33,823 bases of DNA, taken from IMG/VR virus record IMGVR_UViG_3300030116_004586, positions 1-33,823 of that record; one strand, written 5' to 3'. This stretch comes from a virus. The position numbers and the translations under genes are program-made. Below the pieces are notes generated by a model. It worked only from the letters and a program-made list of their open reading frames with translations, ran no database searches and was not told the origin of the DNA. Shown one piece after another: positions 1-7,127 of the stretch; within the stretch, counting starts at the first letter, position 1, and each line of letters starts with the position of its first letter.

Positions 1-315
1 CTTTAGTATGTCTCGTAGTTTCCACCAACTACGGTGTTCGACATAATACCTATACTCATATTCTTCAGCGAGTGCTTTGAAATGCTCATACAACCATTGG
101 TAATTGTCAGATGATCGCATGACCCACTGCGTACATGGGTGGTGTTCGTGAGTAATACCATAGATAGGACTATCTGATGGAGTGATGTCGTAGTCGAGGC
201 ACCTGTGAGCGGCAGACAGCATCTGCGCTGATTCCAAAGGCATCTTAACAACGTGTTTGTCACACTGCATACGAGCCGCCTGCTGCGGATCTAAGTCGAG
301 AACGAATATATTCAT
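1..315 (-). CDS. Conserved phage protein of unknown function, N-terminal part (cut by window edge)
   Basis: Reads leftwards from ATG at 315 and stays open for 105 codons to base 1, so the C-terminus lies outside the window. The product begins MNIFVLDLDPQQAARMQCDK and continues with CDKHVVKMPLESAQMLSAAHR and, later, THEHHPCTQWVMRSSDNYQWLYEHF. The pattern CDKHVVKM...AQ(M/L)LSTAHR plus a downstream H-P-x-x-x-W is familiar from proteins of unknown function in marine phages. The conserved His, Asp and Cys residues suggest a metal- or nucleic-acid-acting enzyme, but this is inference. Its start overlaps the stop of the upstream gene in an ATGA arrangement (translational coupling). A 86-residue frame on the same strand in another phase is a shadow. 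Confidence 0.8.
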   Translation of the reverse strand, partial: MNIFVLDLDPQQAARMQCDKHVVKMPLESAQMLSAAHRCLDYDITPSDSPIYGITHEHHPCTQWVMRSSDNYQWLYEHFKALAEEYEYRYYVEHRSWWKLRDILK

Positions 316-638
316 AGCTCACTTCTCCATTGTTTAATTTTATTTAACAAACTTTCGGCACACTCATGTCTGCCATAGATAATATCGTCTGTATTATCTG
401 AAGTTACACATTCGTCGTTATTATCAATAGCTTCTTTAACTTGTGCGCCATCATATACTTCTTCCTCAAGCCACTTCTCGGCTTTACCAAGCACAATGGC
501 ATCTCTAACTATTTCGTCATATACGGATTGTGGTTTTGCACGATCACTAAACAGTCCTGCTAACCATAGTATGTAGACGGTGACTACTGCCCCGCCGCAC
601 AGGAACGTCGCGACGAATAATATTATTTGATGATTCAT
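312..638 (-). CDS. Small membrane-anchored protein, unknown function
   Basis: The 108-aa product starts with one strong hydrophobic segment (about residues 5-29, IILFVATFLCGGAVVTVYIL and on), followed by a charged, mainly acidic cytoplasmic-type tail ending in a short helix rich in K/R/W. The signal-anchor layout suggests an inner-membrane protein with its C-terminus on one side of the membrane. A good Shine-Dalgarno (GGAGGG) lies about 5 nt before the ATG. Its stop overlaps the start of the next gene (ATGA), so it belongs to the leftward operon. I do not recognise the family. A role in host takeover or superinfection control would be guesswork. Confidence 0.75.
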   Translation of the reverse strand: MNHQIILFVATFLCGGAVVTVYILWLAGLFSDRAKPQSVYDEIVRDAIVLGKAEKWLEEEVYDGAQVKEAIDNNDECVTSDNTDDIIYGRHECAESLLNKIKQWRSEL

Positions 639-647
639 TTAACCCTC

Positions 648-896
648 CTATAATTCTGGTACTACTACTTTGAATGTATACCCAAGTTGCTTGATCGTAT
701 CTATTGCATTATCCGTCAACGTCGTCTTACCTGCCAGATCCGCAAACAACTGCGATTTCATACAATCAGGATATACTCGACGTATACCGTCATGATATTC
801 AACGGATACTACTAACGTGGTATTGTTAGACACAACAAGGGGATTTTGTTCTTCATACTCCCCATCAATTTCTTCAATTTTAGTTATGTAGGACAT
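648..896 (-). CDS. Small acidic hypothetical protein
   Basis: The 82-aa soluble protein has an acidic N-terminus (TKIEEIDGEYEEQNP) and a likely beta-strand-rich middle (TTLVVSVEYHDGIRRVYPDCM). It has no membrane segment and no motif that I recognise. A strong Shine-Dalgarno (GGGAGGG) precedes the ATG, and the start overlaps the stop codon of the upstream gene by one base (TAATG). It sits in the leftward early operon. The coding call rests on the ribosome site, the tight coupling on both sides and the normal composition. Confidence 0.7.
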   Translation of the reverse strand: MSYITKIEEIDGEYEEQNPLVVSNNTTLVVSVEYHDGIRRVYPDCMKSQLFADLAGKTTLTDNAIDTIKQLGYTFKVVVPEL

Positions 897-1174
897 TAGT
901 TCCCTCCCAATATTTTAGGTCGTGGTAATGGTACTTTCATAGGTTTGCTTATGATGTTAGTCTGTTTGCAACCCATCATTATATCTTTCCCATAAATCTT
1001 TTTGAAATGGGCATAGAGATTGTCTACTGACTTACTCAACTTAGCATTGTGTTGAAATACTTCTTGGCATTCGTCTTGGTTCTTGAACCAGATAACAGTA
1101 TTAACGTCGTGGTTCTCACCGTTAATCGGAAACGAATACGATATAACCAAGGCAGTTACGTATTCAATGAACAT
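896..1174 (-). CDS. Small hypothetical protein with N-terminal hydrophobic segment
   Basis: The 92-aa product starts MFIEYVTALVISYSF, which may be a short signal or membrane-associated segment. It is followed by a region with two cysteines (DECQEV and MMGCKQTN) and a proline/lysine-rich C-terminus (KPMKVPLPRPK). The two cysteines after a hydrophobic N-terminus would suit an exported protein with a disulfide bond, but this is inference. GGAGGG lies upstream at good spacing. The start lies inside the 3' end of the 47-aa gene upstream (11-bp overlap) and the stop overlaps the next ATG. Family unknown. Confidence 0.7.
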   Translation of the reverse strand: MFIEYVTALVISYSFPINGENHDVNTVIWFKNQDECQEVFQHNAKLSKSVDNLYAHFKKIYGKDIMMGCKQTNIISKPMKVPLPRPKILGGN

Positions 1175-1307
1175 GAGTTATACCCTCCAATCCGTAAGCT
1201 AAAAGTAAAAGTATATAGATTGTTAAAAAGACACAGAGCGCACCAATTATACTTTTGGTTATTTCACTCTGTGCCATGCTCAATAGGAATGTCTTGAGTT
1301 CTTGCAT
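1164..1307 (-). CDS. 47-aa single-pass membrane microprotein
   Basis: From ATG at 1307 the frame reads MQELKTFLLSMAQSEITKSI, then a hydrophobic stretch IIGALCVFLTIYILLLLAYG (about residues 20-39), and ends GLEGITHVH. It fills the gap between its neighbours and overlaps the next gene's start by 11 bp, typical of this operon. The product is an amphipathic N-terminus plus one transmembrane helix. The ribosome site is weak (AGG about 13 nt upstream). Small membrane effectors of this kind are common in phage early regions, but the role is not recognisable. Confidence 0.6.
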   Translation of the reverse strand: MQELKTFLLSMAQSEITKSIIGALCVFLTIYILLLLAYGLEGITHVH

Positions 1308-1322
1308 GATGCACCAACCTAC

Positions 1323-1631
1323 TTACGCGTTGTGTGTTTGTACTACTGATTGACTGGCGTTGATCGCATCGGTCATTGTCGCGTAGATGTAAGGCACTCC
1401 GTTAGTAACAACGAACCACATTCCTTTGTACTCTTTGATCTCGCACTTGCGCAAGGTCTGTCTCCACTTCTTGTTTACAACTTTAGCGACCCTATGCACT
1501 GCTAGTTTCTCGCTACGTGTAGCAGAAGATTTATTAATAGACCCACCATCACGTCGTGCCTTTTCTTGTGGCTTGATGTAATTGTGAGTAGCACAACGTC
1601 GTGTTTGCACACGTCTAACTTTGTTAGGCAT
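1323..1631 (-). CDS. Basic hypothetical protein, 102 aa
   Basis: The start was set at ATG 1631 (MPNKVRRVQTRRC) because AGGAGG lies directly before it. The frame is open upstream to 1697, but that part has no ribosome site. The N-terminal half is very basic (RRVQTRR, KARRDGG, RVAKVVNKKWRQTLRK), and the C-terminal half has a compact beta-like stretch (YKGMWFVVTNGVPYIYATM). This suggests nucleic-acid contact, though no known fold is recognisable. It lies 126 nt downstream of the 192-aa gene in the leftward operon. Confidence 0.7.
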   Translation of the reverse strand: MPNKVRRVQTRRCATHNYIKPQEKARRDGGSINKSSATRSEKLAVHRVAKVVNKKWRQTLRKCEIKEYKGMWFVVTNGVPYIYATMTDAINASQSVVQTHNA

Positions 1632-1757
1632 GGTAGCACCTCCTGAATATATGTAATGGAATTGGCTTGTCTCGTCAGTATCGTGTGAGCCACACACGAT
1701 AGACTAGGTGGTTTAGTCACGTTACCTCTTCTTCGGTACTCCCACCTAGTTTCGACC

Positions 1758-2336
1758 TTATGCTACTGCTTTAAGTGGCACAACTTTTGTGCTATTAGCC
1801 AACTTTTGAAGTTGAGCAATAGCGTTCTCCAAACCACCAGTAGTACTTTCTTTTACAACGGTGGCTCTTGGTCGACCCTTAAGGTCAGCATTCTCGTCAA
1901 TATTCTCATTGCCTTTCTTGACGAGCGCGATAACCATTTGGTCAAGTGTCAAGTCTTTTGCGATCTGCTTTACAGACTTCACGAAGTCAAACCAAGGCAC
2001 AACTTCTGTGTCCTCGTGTGTGTACTCGTCGTACACTGCTTGACCGTTCGCAAACTCTGAGTTGTCACGCATAGTCTTGTTTAAGCTAAACGCACCATCA
2101 GACTTGATCTTGGCAAAACCGTACTTCTCAATCCAATCGATAATAGCTTTACGGTCTTGACCTTTCACACTATCTAGCAAGTGAGTGAACATTGTCACGT
2201 CACCATGCTCATAAGAGTGCGCAGATATCTCGCAAAGAGTAGATTGTATCATTGAGCGCAAAGTCTGATTTCTATTAGAAATAGCTTTGATCTGAGCCTT
2301 AATACGCTTATTAGATGCTTTTGCGTTATCGAACAT
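1758..2336 (-). CDS. Conserved phage early-region protein, 192 aa, unknown function
   Basis: This is the first gene of the leftward operon, next to the divergent intergenic region. GGAAGGAGTT lies immediately before the ATG. The product is helical and soluble: an N-terminal KRIKAQIKAISNRNQTLRSM helix, a central stretch IQSTLCEISAHSYEHGDVTM followed by LLDSVKGQDRKAIIDWIEKYG, and a charged C-terminus. I recall this central pattern (aligned helices around HxxxHGD and a WxExxG motif) in unannotated proteins of marine short-tailed phages. No catalytic motif is visible. Its position at the head of the operon next to the iterons would suit a DNA-metabolism or regulatory partner, but that is only inference from location. 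Confidence 0.8.
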   Translation of the reverse strand: MFDNAKASNKRIKAQIKAISNRNQTLRSMIQSTLCEISAHSYEHGDVTMFTHLLDSVKGQDRKAIIDWIEKYGFAKIKSDGAFSLNKTMRDNSEFANGQAVYDEYTHEDTEVVPWFDFVKSVKQIAKDLTLDQMVIALVKKGNENIDENADLKGRPRATVVKESTTGGLENAIAQLQKLANSTKVVPLKAVA

Positions 2337-2418
2337 GATTAACTCCTTCCATTGTTTCCATGTATCAAACTAGGTGACGCCAAAGGCTTAACGAGAACTG
2401 CATTAGCTTGGAACTCGC

Positions 2419-2663
2419 ATGACGTTTCGATATGACGTTACTAATTGAGTAACCCATTGAGAAACAAGCATTATGACGTTATGACGGACAAAAAGAGTGA
2501 TACTGAAATTGTCGCAAAATCGTATGCACTACTACACACTCTAGGAAATACCATATCTCTCTTAACTAACGTCATAACGTCATAACGTCATAAAGGTCGT
2601 ACTAAATGGCTGATTTCATTGAATATTCCATTATGACGTTCCATATGACGTTTCATATGACGT
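2419..2663. repeat. Iteron array: ten copies of TATGACGTT in four groups
   Basis: Copies of TATGACGTT (or its complement AACGTCATA) fall in four groups. Group 1 is at 2419 and 2431 (plus orientation). Group 2 is at 2472 and 2480 (the second ends GG). Group 3 is three inverted copies at 2568, 2576 and 2584, tandem with an 8-bp period. Group 4 is three copies at 2632, 2644 and 2656 with an exact 12-bp period (the last is TATGACGTC). Direct, ordered short repeats of this kind are classic binding sites for a replication initiator or a repressor. The 8-bp and 12-bp periods differ from the helical repeat, so neighbouring sites would present on rotated DNA faces. Confidence 0.85.
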
Positions 2664-2723
2664 CACCTACGTTGACACATGGCGTGGACACGAGCTAATC
2701 GAGACTGACAAGCAGACAACGTG

Positions 2724-3122
2724 TTGGCACGATATACGATCGTCATGCCCACGCACAATGTGTCATGTGCTACATGAACCGTGCCAATTTTAGATATAGT
2801 TGGTCTGGAGACCTAGTGCATTGCCAAGATGCACGTCAGCCGTTTTCGTGTTGGGGAGCATTTCTGCTACTAGCCCACTCCGATAAGTCGGTAGCACTGG
2901 TTCAGCCGATCTCTTTCGAGACCCACACTACACGTGTGGGAATACGTCTTGCGCTTTACATTCGGGTACGCTCGAGAGCGCACTCACAACTAGCCTGCTT
3001 TCCACGAGGTGCAGTTAGACCCGTATCTTTAACGCGCGGTGGTTCGGCGCGTGGCTTTGGCTACTCACGTTACGTCGTCAGACGTCGCTCACAGCTAACC
3101 CAATCTGTCGGCTCGCATTGGG
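2724..3122. other. Dense array of short hairpins (structured region or possible ncRNA)
   Basis: Inverted repeats follow one another without a gene. TTGGCACG/CGTGCCAA is at 2724-2731 and 2780-2787. TCATGT-GCT-ACATGA is at 2763-2777 and GGTCTGGAGACC at 2802-2813. GTGCAT-7 nt-ATGCAC is at 2816-2834. AGCA-TTTC-TGCT is at 2857-2868, or alternatively TGCTAC/GTAGCA at 2865-2870 and 2891-2896. CCGA-TAAG-TCGG is at 2880-2891 and TCTC-TTTC-GAGA at 2910-2921. CCCACAC-TACAC-GTGTGGG is at 2922-2940. CGCT-CGAG-AGCG is at 2969-2980, or alternatively TGCGCT/AGCGCA. ACGCGC-9 nt-GCGCGT is at 3032-3052, ACGTC-GTCA-GACGT at 3072-3085 and CCCAAT-12 nt-ATTGGG at 3099-3122. The block looks clearly more GC-rich than its neighbours. 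No tRNA fold was found. Confidence 0.7.
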
Positions 3123-3152
3123 CGAACCTCAACAATAGCGAGACGTAAACAA

Positions 3153-3179
3153 GGGGGGGAGGGGACGATGGGGGGTGGG
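3153..3179 (+). other. Putative G-quadruplex motif
   Basis: Four G tracts occur in 27 nt of the plus strand: seven G (3153-3159), four G (3161-3164), six G (3170-3175) and three G (3177-3179), with loops of 1, 5 and 1 nt. This meets the usual G3+N1-7 definition of an intramolecular quadruplex. It lies just right of the hairpin block and upstream of the late promoter, in a genome otherwise poor in long G runs. Whether it acts in DNA or in a transcript is not known. Confidence 0.65.
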
Positions 3180-3263
3180 TGCTGCCCCTGGCCTTATGTA
3201 TCCCGTGTATAGCAACCCCTATTTTTTCCATTGTTCTCTTTTTGTTCTTCGTCATGCTGTTTC

Positions 3264-3299
3264 TTGACGAAAATGCTCTAGTCTGCTAACGTGTAGAAA
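3264..3299 (+). promoter_or_regulatory. Late promoter before the small terminase gene, with palindrome copy A
   Basis: TTGACG (3264-3269), a 17-bp spacer and TAACGT (3287-3292) put the predicted start of transcription at about 3299, the A of the ATG. A degenerate copy of the recurring palindrome (TGCTAACGTGTAGAAA, 3284-3299; 12 of 16 match the consensus) overlaps the -10. There is no Shine-Dalgarno before the ATG. The -10 is a poor match to TATAAT, and the case rests mainly on the identical geometry at 5059 and 7131. Confidence 0.5.
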
Positions 3300-3649
3300 T
3301 GAATGAGCGCGTAAATCATGTTATAGACCCTACAAAAGTGGCTGAGCCTATCTTGTCGCCTACTGAACTAGCTAAAATTGAGGAAGATCCGTCTCTAATG
3401 GAGACTGTTGCTCGACTATTAGGGGCGGTAAACCTCGATAATTTGTTTCGCACAATGCAAAGCCCTGAAATAAACCCGACTGCCCGTATAGAATTTCAAA
3501 AATTACTCAATAAAATGGGCAGACTAGAGCCTGATACCAAGGCAGATGTCGCTGGTGCGGGCCCGCAGGTTGTAATTAACATCACACGTGCTAAAGATCA
3601 GGAAGATGCCATCACTATAGAGGGTCAGGCAATCGATAATGGCGCATGA
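3299..3649 (+). CDS. Putative terminase small subunit
   Basis: The 116-aa product directly precedes the large terminase and overlaps its start by 11 bp, the usual place of the DNA-recognition subunit. A central helical part (PTELAKIEEDPSLMETVARL, then INPTARIEFQKLLNKMGRLE) is followed by a beta-like, poorly structured tail (PQVVINITRAKDQED). The motif ARxEFxKLLxKMGRLEPD is typical of short proteins in this slot of marine phages. No helix-turn-helix is obvious. The start at 3299 is the only suitable ATG, since the nearby ATGs at 3303 and 3318 are out of frame. The lack of a ribosome site fits a leaderless message. Function is assigned by position. Confidence 0.7.
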   Translation: MNERVNHVIDPTKVAEPILSPTELAKIEEDPSLMETVARLLGAVNLDNLFRTMQSPEINPTARIEFQKLLNKMGRLEPDTKADVAGAGPQVVINITRAKDQEDAITIEGQAIDNGA

Positions 3650-5054
3650 AATCAATTTTGAGGTCATAAAAAGCCTTGATGAGTTCTTTTACAGTGAAAA
3701 ATTCATTAGTTTAGCTGTCGGCCCCGTAGGATCGACGAAAACGACAGCAGGAATTATGAAAATTTTGCATCATTCGGCTAGAATGGCTCCATGTAAGGAC
3801 GGAATTAGGCGTTCCAGGGCGATTTGGGTACGAAATACGCGAGAACAACTGCGGGATACGTCTATTCCAGACTTTTTAAAGTGGATTCCAGACGGTGTTA
3901 TGGGTAGTTTTCTTAAAACTGAGTACAAATTTATACTAAAAGTAGGGGATATTGAGTGTGAAGTGCTCTTCAGGGGCCTTGACGACGCTAACGACGTACG
4001 AAGATTGCTGTCATTACAGGCTAGTTTCTTCATTTTTGACGAGTTTAGGGAGATACACCCCGATATTTACAACGCTGCACAGGGTAGAATAGGCCGATAT
4101 CCCGACAAAATGATGAATGGAGTGGGGTGTCAGACTGATGATGGAGAGCCTAATATGCACCTTTGGGGTATGACAAACCCCCCTGATATGGACACATATT
4201 GGGAAGATTTGCTTACAGACCCCCCTGAAAACGTCCATGTTACTCTACAACCTAGTGGTTTAAGCCCTGAAGCTGATTGGATAAAGTATTTGCCTGATGA
4301 TTATTATGATAATTTATCTCAAGGTAAGACTGAAGATTGGGTAGATGTATACATACACGCTCAGTTTGGTAAATCATTAAGTGGTCAACCCGTATTCAGG
4401 TCGTTCGATAGGTCAGTACACGTGTCCAAAGACGAGCTGAAGCCGATGTTCTCTGATGCTCCCCTTATCATAGGTGTCGACGCCGGGTTGACGCCTGCTG
4501 CGGTAATCGGCAATGTTGCGTATGACGGCAGGCTCGTCGTCTACGATGCCCTTATCTCCGACGGGATGGGCGCGCTACGCTTCATAAGAGAATGCCTGAA
4601 GCCCCTATTAGCAAATAAGTATGCTGGACGTAGGGCAATCGTTATAATTGATCCTGCGGCTTTTCAGCGCGTTCAGACGGACGAACGGACGGTAGCTGAC
4701 ATCTACAAGAACGAAGGATTTAGTATACGTCCTGCACGAACAAATGCTGTTGCTGCTAGAATTTCAGCAGTCGACAAATATTTAACACGTGTGGTAGATG
4801 GTAAGTATGGATTTATTGCCTGCCCTGTACATGCAGGAAATTTAATACAGGCTCTTGCAGGAAAATACCGATATAAAATAAATACGAAGGGGGTACGTGA
4901 CGAAAAACCAGAAAAATCCCATCCGTGGTCTGATATAGCTGATGCGTTTCAGTATTTATGTTTGCACGCTGACGGAGGTGAAGTTTTTGGAGCAGCTAAC
5001 TTTAATAAAGCAAGAAAAGAAGTTGTTAAGGTTTCAGCAGGAGGTTGGACATAA
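3639..5054 (+). CDS. Terminase large subunit (packaging ATPase and nuclease)
   Basis: The product of 471 aa drives DNA into the prohead and cuts the concatemer. The ATPase part shows a variant Walker A (GPVGSTKT, residues 28-35), a hydrophobic Walker B ending in Asp-Glu (FFIFDEF, 130-136) and a coupling motif (GMTNPP, 177-182). The RNase H-like nuclease part shows GVDAGLTP (Asp281), IIDPAAF (Asp338) and SHPWSDIADAFQY (Asp432 and Asp435), the expected acidic metal-binding set. Length and motif order are normal for the family. The start overlaps the small subunit gene and has only a weak ribosome site, which suggests coupled translation. It is followed after 39 bp by the portal gene and its own promoter-like sequence. 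Confidence 0.96.
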   Translation: MAHEINFEVIKSLDEFFYSEKFISLAVGPVGSTKTTAGIMKILHHSARMAPCKDGIRRSRAIWVRNTREQLRDTSIPDFLKWIPDGVMGSFLKTEYKFILKVGDIECEVLFRGLDDANDVRRLLSLQASFFIFDEFREIHPDIYNAAQGRIGRYPDKMMNGVGCQTDDGEPNMHLWGMTNPPDMDTYWEDLLTDPPENVHVTLQPSGLSPEADWIKYLPDDYYDNLSQGKTEDWVDVYIHAQFGKSLSGQPVFRSFDRSVHVSKDELKPMFSDAPLIIGVDAGLTPAAVIGNVAYDGRLVVYDALISDGMGALRFIRECLKPLLANKYAGRRAIVIIDPAAFQRVQTDERTVADIYKNEGFSIRPARTNAVAARISAVDKYLTRVVDGKYGFIACPVHAGNLIQALAGKYRYKINTKGVRDEKPEKSHPWSDIADAFQYLCLHADGGEVFGAANFNKARKEVVKVSAGGWT

Positions 5055-5056
5055 TC

Positions 5057-5087
5057 TGTTGACGTGTTAATGGTTTAATGATAGGAT
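5057..5087 (+). promoter_or_regulatory. Promoter before portal gene, with palindrome copy B
   Basis: TTGACG (5059-5064), a 17-bp spacer and TAGGAT (5082-5087) place the predicted start at about 5094, the A of the portal ATG. The -35 is the left arm of a palindrome copy (TGTTGACGTGTTAATG, 5057-5072). An AGGA inside the -10 could act as a weak ribosome site if transcription begins further upstream. The spacing from the first T of the -35 to the ATG is 35 nt, the same as at 3264 and 7131. Confidence 0.6.
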
Positions 5088-5093
5088 TTTTAC

Positions 5094-7118
5094 ATGACGC
5101 TTGGCCCAGCTATAATTCCTGTTGCCCGTTCTAGTGATTTAGAGGCAGCAGCAAAACGCGAGTCTGAAGACACGCAAAATCGTCCTATTGTTCAAGGTCT
5201 AGCTTCTCATGCAAGAAAACGCTGGGAAGTTATGCGGGATCATTTCCGCGACGAGCTTGAAGATAGACTTACAAAATGTGTTCGTGCTAGAAACATGGAG
5301 TACGAACCAAGCAAACTTGCTGAAATAAAAGAACAAGGTGGTTCTGAAATATTTATGGGTATTGTCAGCGCAAAGTGTCGTACCGCGACAGCTTGGCTGA
5401 GAGATACTCTTTTAGGGCAAGGAGAAGATAAACCTTGGTCTCTTTCTCCTACTCCAATTCCTGAGGTAACTCCTGATGTTGCACAGGCTATGCAAAATAT
5501 TATGCGAGAAAATTTGTTGCAGTATTATGCGGCAGGTAATCAACCTCCTTCACCAGAAGAATTAAAACAACTGGCTAGTGGAATGAAAGATACTGCCATG
5601 CGTGCAATGAAACACGAAGCCGAAAAACGTGTTGAACGTATGGAAACCAAGATGGAAGATCAGATGACAGAGGGTGGTTATACCAAAGCTCTGTTTGAAT
5701 TTACTAATGATATAGCAACATTCCCGTACGCAATTATGAAAGGGCCTATTCCACGTAAACGCAAAACTATGCAATATATGGAAGGAGGACTAGGCGTTAC
5801 AGAAGTATTTCGTGATGAATGGGAACGTGTTGACCCTTTTAAATTTTATTGGGCTCCTTGGGGCGATAATGTGCAAGACATGCCTGTTATTGAGATACAT
5901 CATTTAACCCGTGAAGATGTTGAAAATATGATAGGTGTAGAAGGTTATGATGAAGCGTCTGTTCGTTCTTTACTTATAGATTTTGGGGCAGGGGGGCTAA
6001 CGTGGTTAGACCAAGATAACCACGATTATGAAGATGTAACAAGTGTTGATATGGATGAGGCAAGTTCTGATGTAATAGCCGCTATTCAATTATGGGACAC
6101 AATTCCTGGAAGTTTACTACTAGAGTGGGGGTTATCAGAAGAAGAAGTTGAAGATCCTCATAAATCTTATCCTTGTGAAGTATGGATGGTAAATAATACT
6201 GTCATTCGTGCTGTTCTTAATTATGACCCTTTAGGTCGTAAACCTTACTACGTTACTTCATTTGAGAAAGTGCCAGGGCGTCTCGATGGTAACGGAGTTG
6301 CCGATTTATGTATGGATGCTCAAAATATGTGTAACGCTGCTGCTCGGGCGCTCGCAAACAATATGGGTATATCATCTGGCCCACAAGTCGGTGTTAATAT
6401 CAGCCGTCTCCCTGCGGGCGAGGATATCACACAGATGTATCCTTGGAAAATCTGGCAATTTCAAGCTTCTGATTATAATGATTCCTCGCCCCCCATGACA
6501 TTTTTTCAACCCAATTCTAATGCTGCAGAGCTTTTAGGAGTATTTGATAAATTCATGATTTTGGCTGATGAGGTGTCTGGTATACCTAAATATATGACAG
6601 GATCACATGTTCCTGGAGCGGGAAGAACTTCTTCTGGGCTATCAATGTTAATGAGCAATGCAGGGAAATCTATCAAGCAGGTTATAAGTAATATTGATTT
6701 TGATGTAATTCGTCCAATGCTTGAGCGTCAGTACCAAAGAAATCTAAGATACGCTAGTGATCCTGATTTAATTGGAGACGTGCAGATATTAGCGCGGGGT
6801 GCTATGTCTCTCGTCGTTAAAGAAGCTGAAGCAGTAAGAAAAAGCGAATTTTTACGTATGGTATTGGAAAGTCCAGTTGCACAACAAATTGTTGGACTTC
6901 CTGGCACAGCCGAACTTATGCGTGATATGGCGGGTAATTTAAATACAAATGTTGATCGTCTTGTACCGACACGTGAAGAAGTACAAAAAATTCAACAACA
7001 GCAGATGATGATGCAGCAAATGCAAGCAGAACAAGAAGCCGCTAACCTACAAGAAGATGGTACACCTCAAGGTGGACGACAAGATAATATAATAAGTCCT
7101 AGACCAAATGGACAATAA
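5094..7118 (+). CDS. Portal protein (head-tail connector)
   Basis: The 674-aa protein is placed between terminase and scaffold. The length and helical, Trp-rich core fit podovirus-type portals, which form a dodecameric ring at one capsid vertex through which DNA passes. Stretches typical of the family include the N-terminal KRWEVMRDHFRDELEDRL helix, EIFMGIVSAKCRTATAWLRD, a wing region with ERVDPFKFYWAPWGDN, and DADEVSGIPKY-like and GAGRTSSGLSMLM segments before the long C-terminal helix. The extreme C-terminus is Gln/Met-rich (IQQQQMMMQQMQAEQEAA) and then disordered. The start ATG has little leader, see the promoter at 5057. The gene is preceded and followed by its own palindrome copies, so it may be a single-gene transcript. 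Confidence 0.92.
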   Translation: MTLGPAIIPVARSSDLEAAAKRESEDTQNRPIVQGLASHARKRWEVMRDHFRDELEDRLTKCVRARNMEYEPSKLAEIKEQGGSEIFMGIVSAKCRTATAWLRDTLLGQGEDKPWSLSPTPIPEVTPDVAQAMQNIMRENLLQYYAAGNQPPSPEELKQLASGMKDTAMRAMKHEAEKRVERMETKMEDQMTEGGYTKALFEFTNDIATFPYAIMKGPIPRKRKTMQYMEGGLGVTEVFRDEWERVDPFKFYWAPWGDNVQDMPVIEIHHLTREDVENMIGVEGYDEASVRSLLIDFGAGGLTWLDQDNHDYEDVTSVDMDEASSDVIAAIQLWDTIPGSLLLEWGLSEEEVEDPHKSYPCEVWMVNNTVIRAVLNYDPLGRKPYYVTSFEKVPGRLDGNGVADLCMDAQNMCNAAARALANNMGISSGPQVGVNISRLPAGEDITQMYPWKIWQFQASDYNDSSPPMTFFQPNSNAAELLGVFDKFMILADEVSGIPKYMTGSHVPGAGRTSSGLSMLMSNAGKSIKQVISNIDFDVIRPMLERQYQRNLRYASDPDLIGDVQILARGAMSLVVKEAEAVRKSEFLRMVLESPVAQQIVGLPGTAELMRDMAGNLNTNVDRLVPTREEVQKIQQQQMMMQQMQAEQEAANLQEDGTPQGGRQDNIISPRPNGQ

Positions 7119-7127
7119 ATGTACAAT

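Larger units (their letters stand above)
2337..3298. other. Divergent gene-free control region
   Basis: About 960 bp lie between the leftward and rightward transcription units with no convincing gene on either strand. From left to right the region contains an iteron array (2419-2663), a relatively GC-rich block full of short inverted repeats (2724-3122), a G-rich run of four tracts (3153-3179), a T-rich stretch (about 3214-3252) and a promoter-like sequence (from 3264). Position between divergent early and late genes, iterons and secondary structure together suggest an origin of replication, a packaging (pac) site next to the terminase gene, or both. The early leftward promoter must also lie here, but I could not find a clean -35/-10 pair for it. 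Confidence 0.75.

Noticed and set aside
3-263. Minus-strand frame of 86 codons at the left edge
   Set aside because: It lies within the clearly better minus-strand frame from 315 (MNIFVLDLDP...), has no ribosome site and an odd composition.
2419-2663. CRISPR array
   Set aside because: Repeats are 8-9 bp with spacings of 8-12 bp and both orientations; far too short for a CRISPR, and there are no cas genes.
2800-3125. Possible tRNA genes among the hairpins
   Set aside because: No acceptor stem with correctly spaced D, anticodon and T arms could be assembled; the GGTTC-like strings have no partner arms.
2765-3148. 127-codon plus-strand open frame in the hairpin block
   Set aside because: Ser/Arg-rich product with no recognisable pattern and no ribosome site; the frame is open because of the higher GC content, and the hairpins explain the sequence better.
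3070-3255. 61-codon minus-strand frame starting MTKNKKRTMEK
   Set aside because: It runs through the G-rich tract (giving a Pro/Ser run) and hairpins, and has only a weak ribosome site.
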